From positions 8,162,001 to 8,226,000 of the forward strand of contig NC_091864.1 of the NCBI RefSeq assembly GCF_019399895.1: a DNA stretch of 64,000 bases, given 5' to 3'. This DNA is from Cardiocondyla obscurior. Its lineage: Eukaryota > Arthropoda > Insecta > Hymenoptera > Formicidae. The translations under genes were made by a program, and so were the position numbers. Below, piece by piece: positions 12,221 to 25,034 of the stretch. The first letter of the stretch is position 1; every line of letters starts with the position of its first letter. Below the pieces are notes generated by a model. That model was not told the DNA's origin. It saw only the letters and a list, made by a program, of their open reading frames with translations, and made no database searches.

Positions 12221-15200
12221 GCGTCACGTCGAGAATCACGCCGAGAGGGCTTCCATCCTCGTCCGGGGTGCGGTTGTGTCGTCATTGTCTATTCTTCCCT
12301 ATTTCGTCGCGCTTTTGCCGCGCCGGCCGGTGCTCTGTGTCGTTACCATGACTACCATCGCGTCGGAGAAGATGGTGGATACACAAAAGTATCGGGACCA
12401 CGCTCGTTCTATTTTTTTTTTTTTTTTTTTTTTCCACGATTTGTTCCGCCGACGTAGCGACGCGAGATTCGGAGACACTCGAGTCCTTCGCAAAAAAAAA
12501 AAAAGTTGCGGCGCGACACGTACGAGACAGATAATGTTTACCCCGTCGAAACAATCACTTTTCGTCACCGCGCCTCGCGCATCCGCTTTAATTAGGAGCG
12601 GAATGCCTTCCCGCTTGAAACACAGAATTACCGCAGCCGCTTTGAAAATCTCGAGGAAGCCCCCGTCGTTCGTGTTTTACAAGTGTTAGGGGATAAGATG
12701 ATTTAATGAGACGTTTAATAAGGCAATAAGTATTCCGTCTGACATTTTTGCACCTTATTACGGCGAGGGTTAATCTACAATAACGTGTAACAATCATTCA
12801 ATCGCTCAAATTATTATCCATATATTATGCATCAGCTTATTCTTATCTGGCCAATTTTCTTATGGAATCCTATTATATCCGAGCGCTTCCCGTGCCGGGT
12901 ATTGTCCATGCGTGACTTTGTCAGAGAGATTACGATCTCCGATCGCGTATCTTAATTGTATACGCTTTACGGAGGAAGTTATTACTCTTTTTCATTCGAA
13001 ATTGCGCCGCGTTCCGGTAAACGCCGCAAAGAATGAGATCCACCTGCTTTCCCGGCCCTCTTCTCACGCGAAATTAAATCGTTGCGCGCCGAACAATACG
13101 CGTGCCTAATTTCTGAAGGCGCATAATGACAATAATAATACCGGCGGCGCGCGTCTCTGAGGAAGTCGGGAATGCGGATAAGGGGATAATGAGAATGTTT
13201 TGCAGCGCGACGCCGTGCGTCTGTAGTCGTCCCGGCGGATTCTTCGGTGTCTTCGTATAAAACGGCATTGTGCGCCGGCGATGCGGTAGCGCGACAGGAA
13301 ACGACGACGTGGGTAGGTCTCCCCGCGAGGCGGCGAACGATACTATTGGCGATCGCGATACCATGATTGTCACGCGGATAACCCGCGCATGCAAAGCAGT
13401 CGCAATTAAGCCTGGACGATTTGCATAAAGGTATTGTTTAATGGGAGAGAACGACCGCGCGAGACCGGGAGCGAGCGAGAGAAACGCCGGTGATGAGCTC
13501 ACGATAATTCGATTGCATTCCGTTGCCCGTTGAGCGCCGGACGGCGGTCGGTGCTCGACAGCAAGGCAGTTATCGGCATTGCGACGAGTGTCAATTAGCC
13601 CAGGAATTGTGGCAAATACTTACGGCGAGAAACAGACTGCAACGGAAGCTTTCATCTCCGTAAAATATTAAGACGTCTTAAAATCTCCTGACGTTCTCGT
13701 CATTTACGCGGAAGTTTATTTTCTCTCTGCGACGGTGATTTTTCTTGTTGAGCCGCGACTTATTTTTATATATTTTTTTATTTTATATATATATTTTCTT
13801 ACATTTTTAAATATATTTTTTTAATTTTTTATTTTGAGGATAAAGCGCGGAATAGACGCGTTTGCTTAGCAATTATTTACAGAAAAGGAGTATCTTCTTA
13901 TCGTGATCGCGGAGCTGCGAAAGATTAACGCGCGCAACGAGCGCAGCCGGAAAATGATCGAGGCGCATCGCGCTTTACATCCCGCTTGCAGGAAAGCCGG
14001 ACGTCAATCTTTCTTAGATTAACGCATTCCCAGCTGGCGTGCGAGCGCCCCGCAAGCGTTCGGGGCCGATGATTTATGATGTTATATTTCCCCTCGCGGC
14101 ATTTGAAATGGAGATGTTTCAATGGCCTACGGGGGAGAGCGAGCGAGGTGGAAGGCGGCACGTTGCGACACGACGCCGTGAAAAGCCTCGGCCTCGAGTA
14201 GTTGTTGGAGGAAACGCGACTATTACGAACGTATCGAAGTTATTAATTTCCGCCACCGCGGCCACGTTACGCCGGTGTCCCTCTTCTCTTCCCCTCGTCA
14301 CGTCCCACGTCGCCGTCCGTTTCGTAACGAGCGCGCATCCCTTCGAAACCGGGCACCGTCGCTCGGTGACTCTGCGAAGGGAAAGTTGAATAGAATATTT
14401 CCAGCTACGTCCGCAAACCGCTTGGTCACCGCGCGATTGATCGGATGGGGCTCAGGTCCATCCCGGCGGATAAATGCCGCGTAACGAGTATCCTCGCGTT
14501 TAATATATTATACAATAAGCGGTATCGGGCACTTCCGACGAGCTGCATTCCCTCCCAAGAATTAATATCCCGGCTGTATTTTATTGCCCTTTAAATAGGT
14601 GGCGGAGACGTCGATTTCGGTCAGGCTTTTCAAACGCGAAAGATTTTCGCGATACCGACGCCGCGTTTTACCGGGAGAATACCCGCCCTGTTGTGCACTT
14701 TTTGTTAACTACTAATAAAATTAATTTAAGTGGCTTTGATATCTGAAAATGCAATTTCACTGGTCACTCGGCTCTCGAATTTCATCAACGTTTTTCTTTT
14801 TTCTCTCTCTGTATTTGCGCGCAAAACTTGGTGAAAAATCTCTCGGTGGTGACAAGCCGAGGGATGAACATGTGCCCGTGAAACGCACCTTGCAGAAGAA
14901 TGAGATGCGCCGAAGAATCGCGCGCGAACTGCTCTATTTATCCAAGTTTCCTTATTTGCGGTGCTTTGTTTTACGAGCTTTCGCGCAAAGGTGGAGCGCC
15001 ATAAGTCGTAAAGTAGTATCATGGCGTTAAAAGCATATACTCGTATCTTTTTATTACCTTCATCATTCAATTGATGTGCCACTAAGAAAGTTAAGCTTAT
15101 GCCGCTTTATCACCTACACCGCACTAAGAAACTCGACTCGGCTTTAATATACGGAGCTTAATTCCTCTCGCCGTGAAAGTATCCTTAAGAAGAATAGCTT

Positions 15201-18200
15201 CTTCTAGAGACGCTGCGTAACAGCCGTAAAGTATCGTCGATCGAAGCGTTGACGTTAACGCGAGTGCGATAAAAATGTAATATAAGATTCTCCCGGCCAC
15301 TCTCGCGAGATAACAAACGTTATAATCGCTTTATACGAGCCAACTGGAACGAAACGAAATTTAAAACGCGATACTTGATTTCACGCTACATTTTCAAATT
15401 ATTATATATCCCGGCGCGCTACGTCCCCCGTGTTATCATCCGAAATGAAAAACCAATCGGCCAAAGCAACGTCGCTGGAAAGCACAATAACTGGGCCGCG
15501 AATCGCGACGGACAAATTGCGTTACGGCAATCATTGCAGAGCGGCCATGCGACCTCGCTTTTTCCTCTTTGCGCGAAAGTTCCTGTTGATTGCCGGCAGT
15601 GATTCAATTGCTCGTACGGAAACACAACCAGGACGCGCGCCGTCAGAAAGCAATCGCGTTAAAAAGCCTCGCCGTTGAGTTTGTCGTTCGAGAAAGCGCG
15701 TTTCGTTACCTCATTTTTCTCCCTTCCCGCCCCCCTCCCTTTTCTTTTGCCGAATGTATTATCGATCGGGGCTTTAGCTGCGAAAAACGGCCAATGGAGT
15801 CCCAATTCGCCCGCGTTGTTATCCGAAAGTCCGGGGGCTGATCGCACATCTTTCACGGCGGACGATAAAAAGAAGAGAAAAATAATCGAAAAGGAGCTTG
15901 ATCGCGTCGGTGAACAAAGTATTTCCGTTCGGATCACTTTCCGGAGATTGAAATGGAAAAAGAAAAGCAATAATTTGGTTAAACTTTACACCAGATTTCG
16001 TGCACACAAGTCTCGACGACTCGTATTGTCATTTTGCTGTATCGTTACGCGGAAAAGTGCGCGTCTCTTCTATTGTATCTTCTTCCCCCTGTGCTCGTTT
16101 ATTTTTAGTTCTTTGCGTGTCACCAAATATGAGACTTTACTCGACGATTTTCCGAGCGTGCGTCGTAGAACACAAACGGAATCACCGTCGTTTAGATTTT
16201 AGATGAAAGCTCGGCATGCTGGCGCAATTCAATGTGCGGTGAGGTACACAAATGCGGCTTTCCCTAGCGAGGCACCGATCCAGACGGGCCAGATCTGCTT
16301 TCCCACAGATGCGTATTTAGCAATCAATGGCCAAGGAATCAATCCACCGAGTAAGCATTCCGGCAATTGAATACGCAACGACCATCAATTCGCGCACCGT
16401 AAAATGCATTACGCGTCTTCGTAGCCGCTCCAAATTATAAAATTTATTTTTTGAAAAACTCGCGTTAACTGTAATTGCAAAGCCAGGTATTTCTTTTTTT
16501 TTAAATAAACAATTAAACGTTTTTAAATAATCCACGACGAGGCTCGATTATGCATGTGCAAGAAATAATATTTCGCGAAGATACGCACGTGGTGTCTCGA
16601 CTTCAATGTACCACGCGTAAACGTACGATGCATTCGTTACCATTCATCCCGATGCGTATACTAGTATTGGTGCAACGTGTGCGCGTTACTATTCGAGAAG
16701 GACAGAATGCACATGCTATGCAAGGATAAGCGCACTTCCCCAACTTCTCTCTCTCTCTCCCTCTCTCTCGATCTCTCTTATCGCCAAGCCTCCGCTTGGC
16801 TGTCCACCTCTTACTTGGATTCCAGTCCAGACAAACAGACTTGCTCTCTCACAGTCCGCGCGTTTCGGCAAGCTAGTGCAACCCGCACGAGGGTATTTGC
16901 GTATCCCGGCAACTCTCTCCCGTTTGGAGAAGGGGTAGGGGGGGAAGAGGGATTCAGGTTCGGTTCTGGCTCTCTGCTCCAAGCTCGGTCGACTCCCCCC
17001 GCCCTTGTGTACTATGCGACAACTGCTAAGTGCTGGCAAGCAATTCTGGCATCGACGTCTCTTACACGGAATTACTGTTAAGCGCGAGGCCGCTTCGCGC
17101 GTTTCCGTCCTAAACTGATTAGTCCCTGCGATTCAACAGAGTATCTCTGCCGCGGCGCCGTGAGGGGTGGGATCGAGAATTTCACGAGGGTGCCTGAGAG
17201 GCTCGTCGCTGGTCAGGAACGCCAGAAGACGAGGAGTGTCAACGGATTCGCTGTTAAACGTCAGGCGCGTCGACTCGGGGAATTTCGAAATTCAAGCAAG
17301 GGGCTGGGAGAATAATGTACACTAATTTGTTATTTAACCAAGTAATTAAAAAAAATTTGAATTTTTTAATGAAAAACAGACAAGAGAAGAAAACGAATTA
17401 GTAGTAAAAGTAAGATGTTATCTTCGGGGAGTGAAAAAGTAAAATGAGGGAGATGGAAATGACGACGAGAGGAAGGGACGAGGTGCCATCTCAATTATGT
17501 ATTCATAGCTCGAAAGGTATAACGCGCATAAGGGTGGCAGTAGAAGTCAATAGAAATGAAATATCAGCGCTAAGGTCCCTCGTTGGTCCTACCGTCCTCT
17601 CGCAGCCGCCTTTCCGACGCGGGATCTAAAGTGTTTTTCGATATCTCGGAAAAATTCCACTACGCCGCCGCGTTCCTCGCTCTGGTTTTTATTTCTCCCG
17701 GGCGCGAGAGTCGATTGCATGTGCGCTAGTAATATAACTAACTTCCCGCGCGTGCATCTCCGCCGGGAAAAATCTCACGGCGAACTAAAACGCCGAGAAA
17801 AAGTATAATCCTAACTTAAACGTGCTCCACTTAATATTTAAAATCTCGCGGTACTTTAGACAATCGTGCGTTCAGCGCGCGCTGACACAGTTTAATTAAT
17901 TCTCAGATTAAATATTTGTACTAATTTGCCCGTGCTCATCCGTCCTAATGTAATAGATCTCTGTGAAATGTTGTGTTTACTCCGCGACTGGCTCTGTCAT
18001 CGTCCGAGCCTCTCGCGGCCTTCCTCTTTCTCTCAAATTTGTTCGCCGCACCGCGCTACGGCTTCGCCAAAACACAGTTAATTACGATCGCGCGTACTAA
18101 TTACTAGAATAGGATAATCGCGCGGCACTTTGCACGGCATGCCCGACATTAATTACACCCGACGCGTGTACTTTGCCGCCGCGTATTACGAAGGCTGGCG

Positions 18201-19068
18201 CGAATAAAAAACAACCGCCAAACTTTATGATCCAAAAAACACGGGGAGTTTATGCACGCCGGTTAACAGATATTAAATACGCTTGTATTTGTGACGCCGG
18301 TTGAAATCGTTTCGCGATCGAAAAAGTGCAGGGAATAAAATAGCTATTACAACGTGAGATATACCGCTCGACTAATTTAATCAAATCGACGTATGAACAT
18401 ACAAAAATGTAAAACTGAAATTTAGCGCGCATGCAGGTGCCGCGCGTATTTCCATACGCGAAAATCTCCGTATTATTAATAAATAGCCGATGAATCATGG
18501 TTTTCCGTCACGTTCGTTATTTAATCCAGCAAACTCGTACCGCTCGCGATCTAAAATTGCCGGAGGGAATTATTCGAATTAACAAGAAATTAACGCGCGG
18601 CAAGGTAATTGGGAGCTAAGCCGCGGAAGAATTACCGTTGCTGAAAGCAAAGCGACACGGCGGTGATTTTCAATCGCGCGTAATATTTTTGAAAATATAT
18701 TTAGAGAATATGCCCGGCGAATATATTAAAATCGTTATTCATTCGTATCGTCGTAATTTCAAGAATCGGCAAAGCACCGCGCTTCATCTTTCCGACGACT
18801 GTAAAATTCGCGCGAAAACAATCTCACGAAGTTTTTGTTGCTATAAGTGGATTTGCGAGTAATAACATTATCATTCTCGACCTAAGGAGCTTAAGAAGCT
18901 ATAAGCAACCGCGAGTTAAGCCATCGGCAAACTTCTCCCGGTTCAAATGTAGGATTACGGGTATTTCTTGATCAATATTACTCGCGTTTCGTGTAACAAG
19001 TGAGACAATGGCATTACCTAACCCCTTATACGGCATGTAGTATAACATCGGTTGCGTGGAAAAAAAAA

Positions 19069-19100
19069 AATAAAAATAAAAAAAAAAAAAAAAAAAAAAA
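19069..19100. repeat. A-rich run
   Basis: Roughly 30 bases of A with two single interruptions. No adjacent poly-adenylated retrocopy or target-site duplication is evident. Confidence 0.85.
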
Positions 19101-20139
19101 GAAAAAGAAAACGACAAGCTGTCAATTTCAGATGAAAGGCACACGCGGCTTAAGATATTATCTCGCGTATTCCTGCATAACGATGCCGAGGTTTGCTACG
19201 TATCGTAACATTGAGGAAGCAATTGTTCGTTCGCGATTGCCCCATTGTTAGACCATTTAGATATGTTTCATTGGCGGAGACGTGCACGAACGCAGGTGGA
19301 GACGACGCCACGGCCCTTTGGAAATCGCATCCGCGCCATGGGAATGGTATGCACGCGCTCACCACGGGAATCGTGCAAGGCATGCAATCAATGCATTAAA
19401 TAAGCCCCCGCGTTCAATTTCGAATCTGATGTGGCGCGGTCTCCTTTCGCAAGCCTCGCGTTTCCACCGCCGGCGCAGTTTTCTCGATCTATTACCGAAT
19501 TACCACGTTTCCGTAAAATAATCTCTATACCGCGTGCATGTCGAATAAATCAAGTAAGAAGAAATAGCATTAATTGTTAATTATTTGTGCAAATTATATT
19601 TTTTAATAATACGGGACGTGTAAGAGTAAGGAGTATAAAAAAAAAAAAAAAACCATTTATCTTTCTTTTCTCTCGATTTGAATTATAAGAATAAGAATAG
19701 TGGCTTTTAAAATATGTAATCTCAACGCTATTTGGCATCTTGCTCCGTTACTTGGCAATTAAAATGCAAATGGGCGAATTACGGTTAGGAGGGTAATTCG
19801 CGATCGATGGAGTTATTTAGTTCAAATGACCTGTTCGTGTTAATGGCGATATGAGGAGAAAGCGTATTTATGTCACTCGATATCTGAATTAATTGTCGAG
19901 CGAAAATACAACGTTGCATTAATAACTGCCCGGTTAGCATCCAGGTGGCTGTGACCCGACACCATCCTCGCTCGCGAAAAGCGGTTCCCTGCGAATTTGT
20001 GTGCGCGCGTTCCAGTTTCGTTTCGCAAATGAAAAGACGGAGACGACAGAGCCGGCCGGTGAGTTCGAGTTTTCTCCTTTGCGCCTCTTAAATCTCGAGC
20101 GGAGACAAATGAAGCTGCGAAAGTCTAGGCGCGACTTAC

Positions 20140-20186
20140 CGTTAGGCGGGAACTCGTAGAAGAACGCAGATCTCGGGCTCAGACAA
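20140..20186 (-). CDS. Short 47-base coding exon of unnamed minus-strand gene
   Basis: On the minus strand a pyrimidine-rich acceptor (ttttcctctgttccag) precedes TTGTCTGAG and the exon ends AACG before the strong donor gtaagtcgc. The first base completes the AG left by the previous exon to give Ser. Fifteen codons follow (CLSPRSAFFYEFPPN), and the last G begins a Glu codon completed in the next exon. The frame needed for this is open and the peptide looks genuine (aromatic FFYEFPP). It is isolated by introns of 7.3 kb upstream and 16.1 kb downstream. A 47-base exon is not a multiple of three, so skipping it would shift the frame. It should therefore be constitutive if the downstream exon is always used. 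Confidence 0.75.
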
Positions 20187-22295
20187 CTGGAACAGAGGAA
20201 AATTACGGTTAAAATATGCTAACAATTAAAGGAACGGCGCCGCTTGGCAAACCGCCCGGGCGTCTACGCGCTTTTCCGCTCCGGTTCCCATTCGTTTTTC
20301 GGCCGCGACGGTATTTTCGCCGCGGTGCCAGTCAGTTACCGAGCAAACACGGTCGATACGCGGCTACGCCGACACGGCCAGGTATCGATGTTAAGCGTAA
20401 TAGAATGATCGGTCGTTGGGATTTAATACTTCCTTTGATACGCGAAATGGATCGGCCAGTGCCGCATGTCGATACGCTGATAATAAATTTACTAGTGTTT
20501 ACGGAGTCAATTTAGTTAGCGCGTATTATTTCAATTTAATACGTATTACAGCGGCGCCGATTCGGCTTCTCGATGAAATTTGACGCAGTTGTGCGTAAAA
20601 TAGCACGGCAAATCACTTGCGAAATACATTCCTGCGAGAATTAATTTCAAAATCGAAAACGAAGCACTTTAAACATATAGCAAAGAGAAAGAAGGCACAC
20701 AAATTATTTCTGGAGTATTTAATATACGGCAGAATTGTGTGAGTCGGTATACTTTTTTTTTCTCCCCCCAAGTTCTGAGCGAATAATTAATTAAAATACA
20801 TTCGACGCAATTGCGGAGGTCATGCGTAAATTCCGGCGTACATCTCGAAAATATGTGAAGTATTGTGTCGTCGTAAATGGCGGTATTCGCCGGAGTATTC
20901 CAAGTATCCCGGGGCCGGTAAACGCGGTCGATCTCTTCCGGTGGATCACGCCGGAATTTGCGCGCGGCGATTTCCGGCGTTTCAATGTTAAGGGTTGAGT
21001 GCGCGCTAATCGTCTTATTGGCTGATCCAACGTTCTCGTTTCGATCGAACCGCCTGCACAAAGCGATCCAGGAAGTCGAGAAGTGTCGCGAAGGGTGCAA
21101 ACATACGTACTCGCGTACGATGGTGGACGACGGCGAGTGCCGGGGGAGAGGGGGTGAACGAGCGAGAAAGACGGAGAGAGAGAGATAGAGAGAGACAGAG
21201 GCGAAGAGAGGTCGGCAGTTCACGTGCCAGAGAATCGGTAATAGCGCGTCGTATCTTGCCTCAATGTATCCTGATACAACGCGCCGTAATACTAACCGCA
21301 TACTAATAGGGCCCTTTGACGAAAAGCTAACATCTCTCAGCGGGTAAACCGCGCTGCAATTCCGGTCAGGCCACTCCCGGCCTTCTCGCCCGGCGCAAGC
21401 CTCTTCCTCTGTCTCCACCTACGGTCCACCATTCGGAATCGATTGCCTGGAGTGGCTTCCTTCTCCCCGATAGATTCGTAATAGATTCCGCCGACAACGT
21501 AGTACAAACGAAGAACATCCTTTCAAAGATCGGCATCGCACTTGGAATTTGCAATAGCTATAAGCTCCGCTATCCGTTCGCGTCGATTACAGAGACGACC
21601 GGGAGAAGAAAAGAAAGAAGAAAAAAAAAAAGGACCCGGCAGTCCGACGAAAAAAGCAAAACGTAGAGTTTCTCGTCTCCTCGTGTAATTAAATCCTCGG
21701 AAACTTATTAAGTTACACCTTATTGAATCCCCGAGTTATTTACTCGTAAAATCGATCGTCGCCGATTTGTCAGGCCGAATCGAACGTACGACTGGTATTG
21801 GACTTCCCTTCCCATTAAGCTTATGGCGTCCAGGCTAGAAGGCCGATTACTTCTTTCTCAGGTAGCGTCGTTATGTGCCAAGTGCCAATCGATTTCCAGT
21901 CGTTAAGAGCCATGATTATTACGGCGAGTGAGGGTGTCAGAGAAAGAACGCGGTACTTCCGCGTCGAGCGACACAAATGGATGGTAAAACGTTTCCGCCG
22001 CTCGCGCGGGGAATCCTGATGAAGCCGCGGGAATGAGAGTAAACGCGGAAGCTGATATAAAATATGCAAGACGGCCTATCGCGGGTGTTTCGTATGCGAT
22101 TGAAAACTGTAGGAAGCCCCGCTTCGCTTCTGACCTGTTCGCCGTTGAGCCCGAGAACACTCGAATATGCAAATTTTTCCGATGGACCCCCCTCGGACAC
22201 AGGCGTTTCCGAGCGTTGCCATTTTCGCGTTATTTCTCTCACTTTTTGCACGCGATTTCTTCAGAACTTCAGGACTTCATATTTTGTTTATAACG

Positions 22296-22316
22296 TATAT
22301 ATATATATATATATAT
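22296..22316. repeat. TA microsatellite
   Basis: About 10 TA units inside the 7.3 kb intron. Confidence 0.9.
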
Positions 22317-24986
22317 AACGCGCTCTCGGAAACGTTTCCGAAATCTTATCGGATTTATTACGCATCTCGTATATTCCTTTCGCAGCAGTTTCGCAAATTA
22401 ACGAGTATAAAGAAACAATTTCGAAGGAAAGCCTCGTACTTTTTACATTCAGCGAAACCATGTTGTGCAATTTAGCGTCTGGAAACAAATGAGGGGAAGA
22501 GGAGGGAGAGGGTGCATTCAAAATTTTATTTTCCGGGGCGTGAAACACGCCTAGTCGAATTGCAAACTGGACTCGGTATTTTTCGGACGAAGGCATGCTT
22601 GCGGTTAACACCGAATGCCCGGTGCGCGGGCTGGCGAAAAGGACAGGGCATAGAAACGGCACGTATCCGGTTTGCTGCATTAACGTGATTCCAGTATAAT
22701 CACGCGCGATACATTTGTAATAATGTGAATGAATTTACGAGAGAATAGCAGTTTCCGTCGTTATTCACGGGCGCACGTTTTTCGCTGAAATTTCAACAAA
22801 GTCCCCCCGTTGTTTTTCCTCGACAAAAATAGTCTCGCGTGTTTCCGTATATGTATAAAATGTACCGTTACCGTGAAACTCGCGTTTAGCATTACGATAT
22901 TGGATTACGTTTTTAATAATCATACTCTTTTTTACGTGCGGGAAATAGGTACTAAGTATTCGAATTCAATGAAACCCAACGTGCGCTTGTGCAATTTTTA
23001 CGGGCGCGCAATTCAGTCGTACGGCGCGATGATGCAAAATAACGAAGCGAGCCTACGCGAGAACAATGTCTTTTAATGAGCCACGCGGTCGTTAGCGACT
23101 ATTGCACGATAATAGTAATGGAGGTGATTTTTCGGTGATCGTTCACTCCGGCGTTATCGGTATAATAAACAACCTCGCGGCGAAAATAATGAGGAAGGAC
23201 GTCCGAGTAATCAGGCTAAATTAAAATACGCCGCGTTTGGTAATCGTTCCGCGTCCGGCGTGTAAATACATCCGCGTCGCGCGTAATACGCGCGAGAAAC
23301 AAACCGCGGTGATTCCCGGGAGCTTATTTCGGCGGCGGGGTTCGAAAAAATCTGTTTTGTTCAGCGGGATCGATCGGACGGAACGCAGCGCGGACCCCGG
23401 CACAATCGCCGGCCGGGCCGGATGTGAGCGCGCCGAAATATGGCAAAGGACTAAAACTGCGATTACACGCGGGATAACGGGCGCGCGCGAGGTCGAGAGT
23501 TCCGCGGCGCGGATATAATCGAGCGCGCGCATTCTGCCGATGCAACGCGACGCGACGTGCGCGCCGACGAGTCGATAGGATTACCTGGCCGTCGACGCGA
23601 CAAAACCGACCATCGGCCGTAGCTGTCAGCACGTCAGTCAGGCTTTACTTCGCCGCGTTATTGTCCGTTTATTAATTTATGACCACGGCCCATGCGATTG
23701 TTTATAACGTGAATGTTCCGGCCCCCGTGCGCACGCGGTTGAGCCGCTCCGGCCTATCATCAAACGGCCGATTAATTCTATTATCAATTATTCCGAGGGT
23801 CTTATCATTAAAATGATACAGTGACGATAGCGAGGCTCGGTGAAGATAATGAAAATCGAAACAGCATCGTCGAGAATCAGATTAAAAAAAAAAAAAAAAA
23901 AAACGATATGCAAGAATGTGGTAAAGAAAAATTCAAATAAGCACGTAGAGAATTCGGATAAGAGGAATTTAATATATTTATCACGACGTATAGTTTCCGC
24001 GCACAAATTGGCAGATGATTCTTATAGGAGACGAAATGAGACCCGCGGATCATAAAAAGAACCCGACCGATCCACTGCATTATGATAATGATGTTGCACT
24101 CGCGCGGACAAATGCCCCGAATGGAAAGACGTGCAACCGGTCGGTCCGGCCAGTCGGTTGCATCATCACAGAGTGATTCGTTAAACGCATCATCGGCCTC
24201 GTGACAAACGGCCGGCAGTCCGTCGGCCGTGTGCGCAACCGCGTATAATTAATGCAAGCAATCCATTCGTCAATCGGACGCGATAGCCATCTATGCGTTG
24301 CTAATGAATTCCGCGATCATCGTCTAGCCGCTTCAACGCGCGTTTCGACAGCAGGCACGACGGATTCTCTCGCCCGAGAGGCGGATAAAAGGCGGCTGCG
24401 CGCAGGATCGAATTGCAACATGCACTCTCCACTTTGGAATTCCACTCGGGGGATTATATTTCATCTCAATATCATTTTTAATTTTTATTTATCACATCGA
24501 CCGCGTACGTAACTATCAGTAATTTGCAAGAATTTATCACCGAGACAAAAAAAATTGACTTTATTAAAAAAATGTATTAAATTTATTCGCAAATAAATAA
24601 TTCACCGGTCGTGCGATTTGTCATACCGACGAGAATATTATTATCGTGCCTTCGGCGTGCTTATCGGAAACTGTTAGGTCCATAACGTGAAAGTCTTTAA
24701 GATAAAACATCAAGTACGAAACGCGCGCACTTCGTCGACTGTTTTTCTTTTTTTTTTTTCTCTTTTTCTTCCTCTCAAGGTTTTGCAACCCGTTTTATTG
24801 CAATACTATGCAGCGTGTTTGCATACGTTTTACGGCGTCGCGATAAATTATCATGAACTCGGTAATTATTTTTGCGTATGCGAATAACTGCGCCCGATTT
24901 CATCGCACCGACTTGTCGAGTGTTGCGACGAAATTTATGAATCTATTAAAAATTCCGCCTAATGCCCTTCGAGAATTTTTCTGCAG

Positions 24987-25034
24987 CCAGATAAGTTGCC
25001 AATGACACGCAATAAAAGCGTAGCGCTCCCTAAG
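24987..25034 (+). CDS. Candidate 48-base plus-strand exon, phase 0 to 0
   Basis: The acceptor gaatttttctgcag and the donor gtatgttta after CCTAAG enclose 48 bases. Only one frame is open, entering and leaving in phase 0, reading PDKLPMTRNKSVALPK; the other two frames hit stops early. That combination is what a symmetric cassette exon would look like. The base composition does not differ from the surroundings, and no neighbouring plus-strand exon in matching phase was found. It lies within the 20187-27439 intron of the minus-strand gene. Confidence 0.28.

Larger units (their letters stand above)
4088..20139 (-). other. Large intron (about 16.1 kb) of the minus-strand gene
   Basis: It is bounded by the donor after 20140 and the acceptor before 4087, and the codon split across it (G then AA) is Glu. 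It contains GA and poly-A/TA microsatellites, a diverged pair of related segments near 11.7 and 12.2 kb and the candidate plus-strand exon at 8252-8299. There are GC-rich stop-poor patches near 6.5-7.4, 9.0-9.6, 12.1-12.6 and 15.4-16.2 kb whose open frames overlap on both strands and lack splice or start support. Confidence 0.7.
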
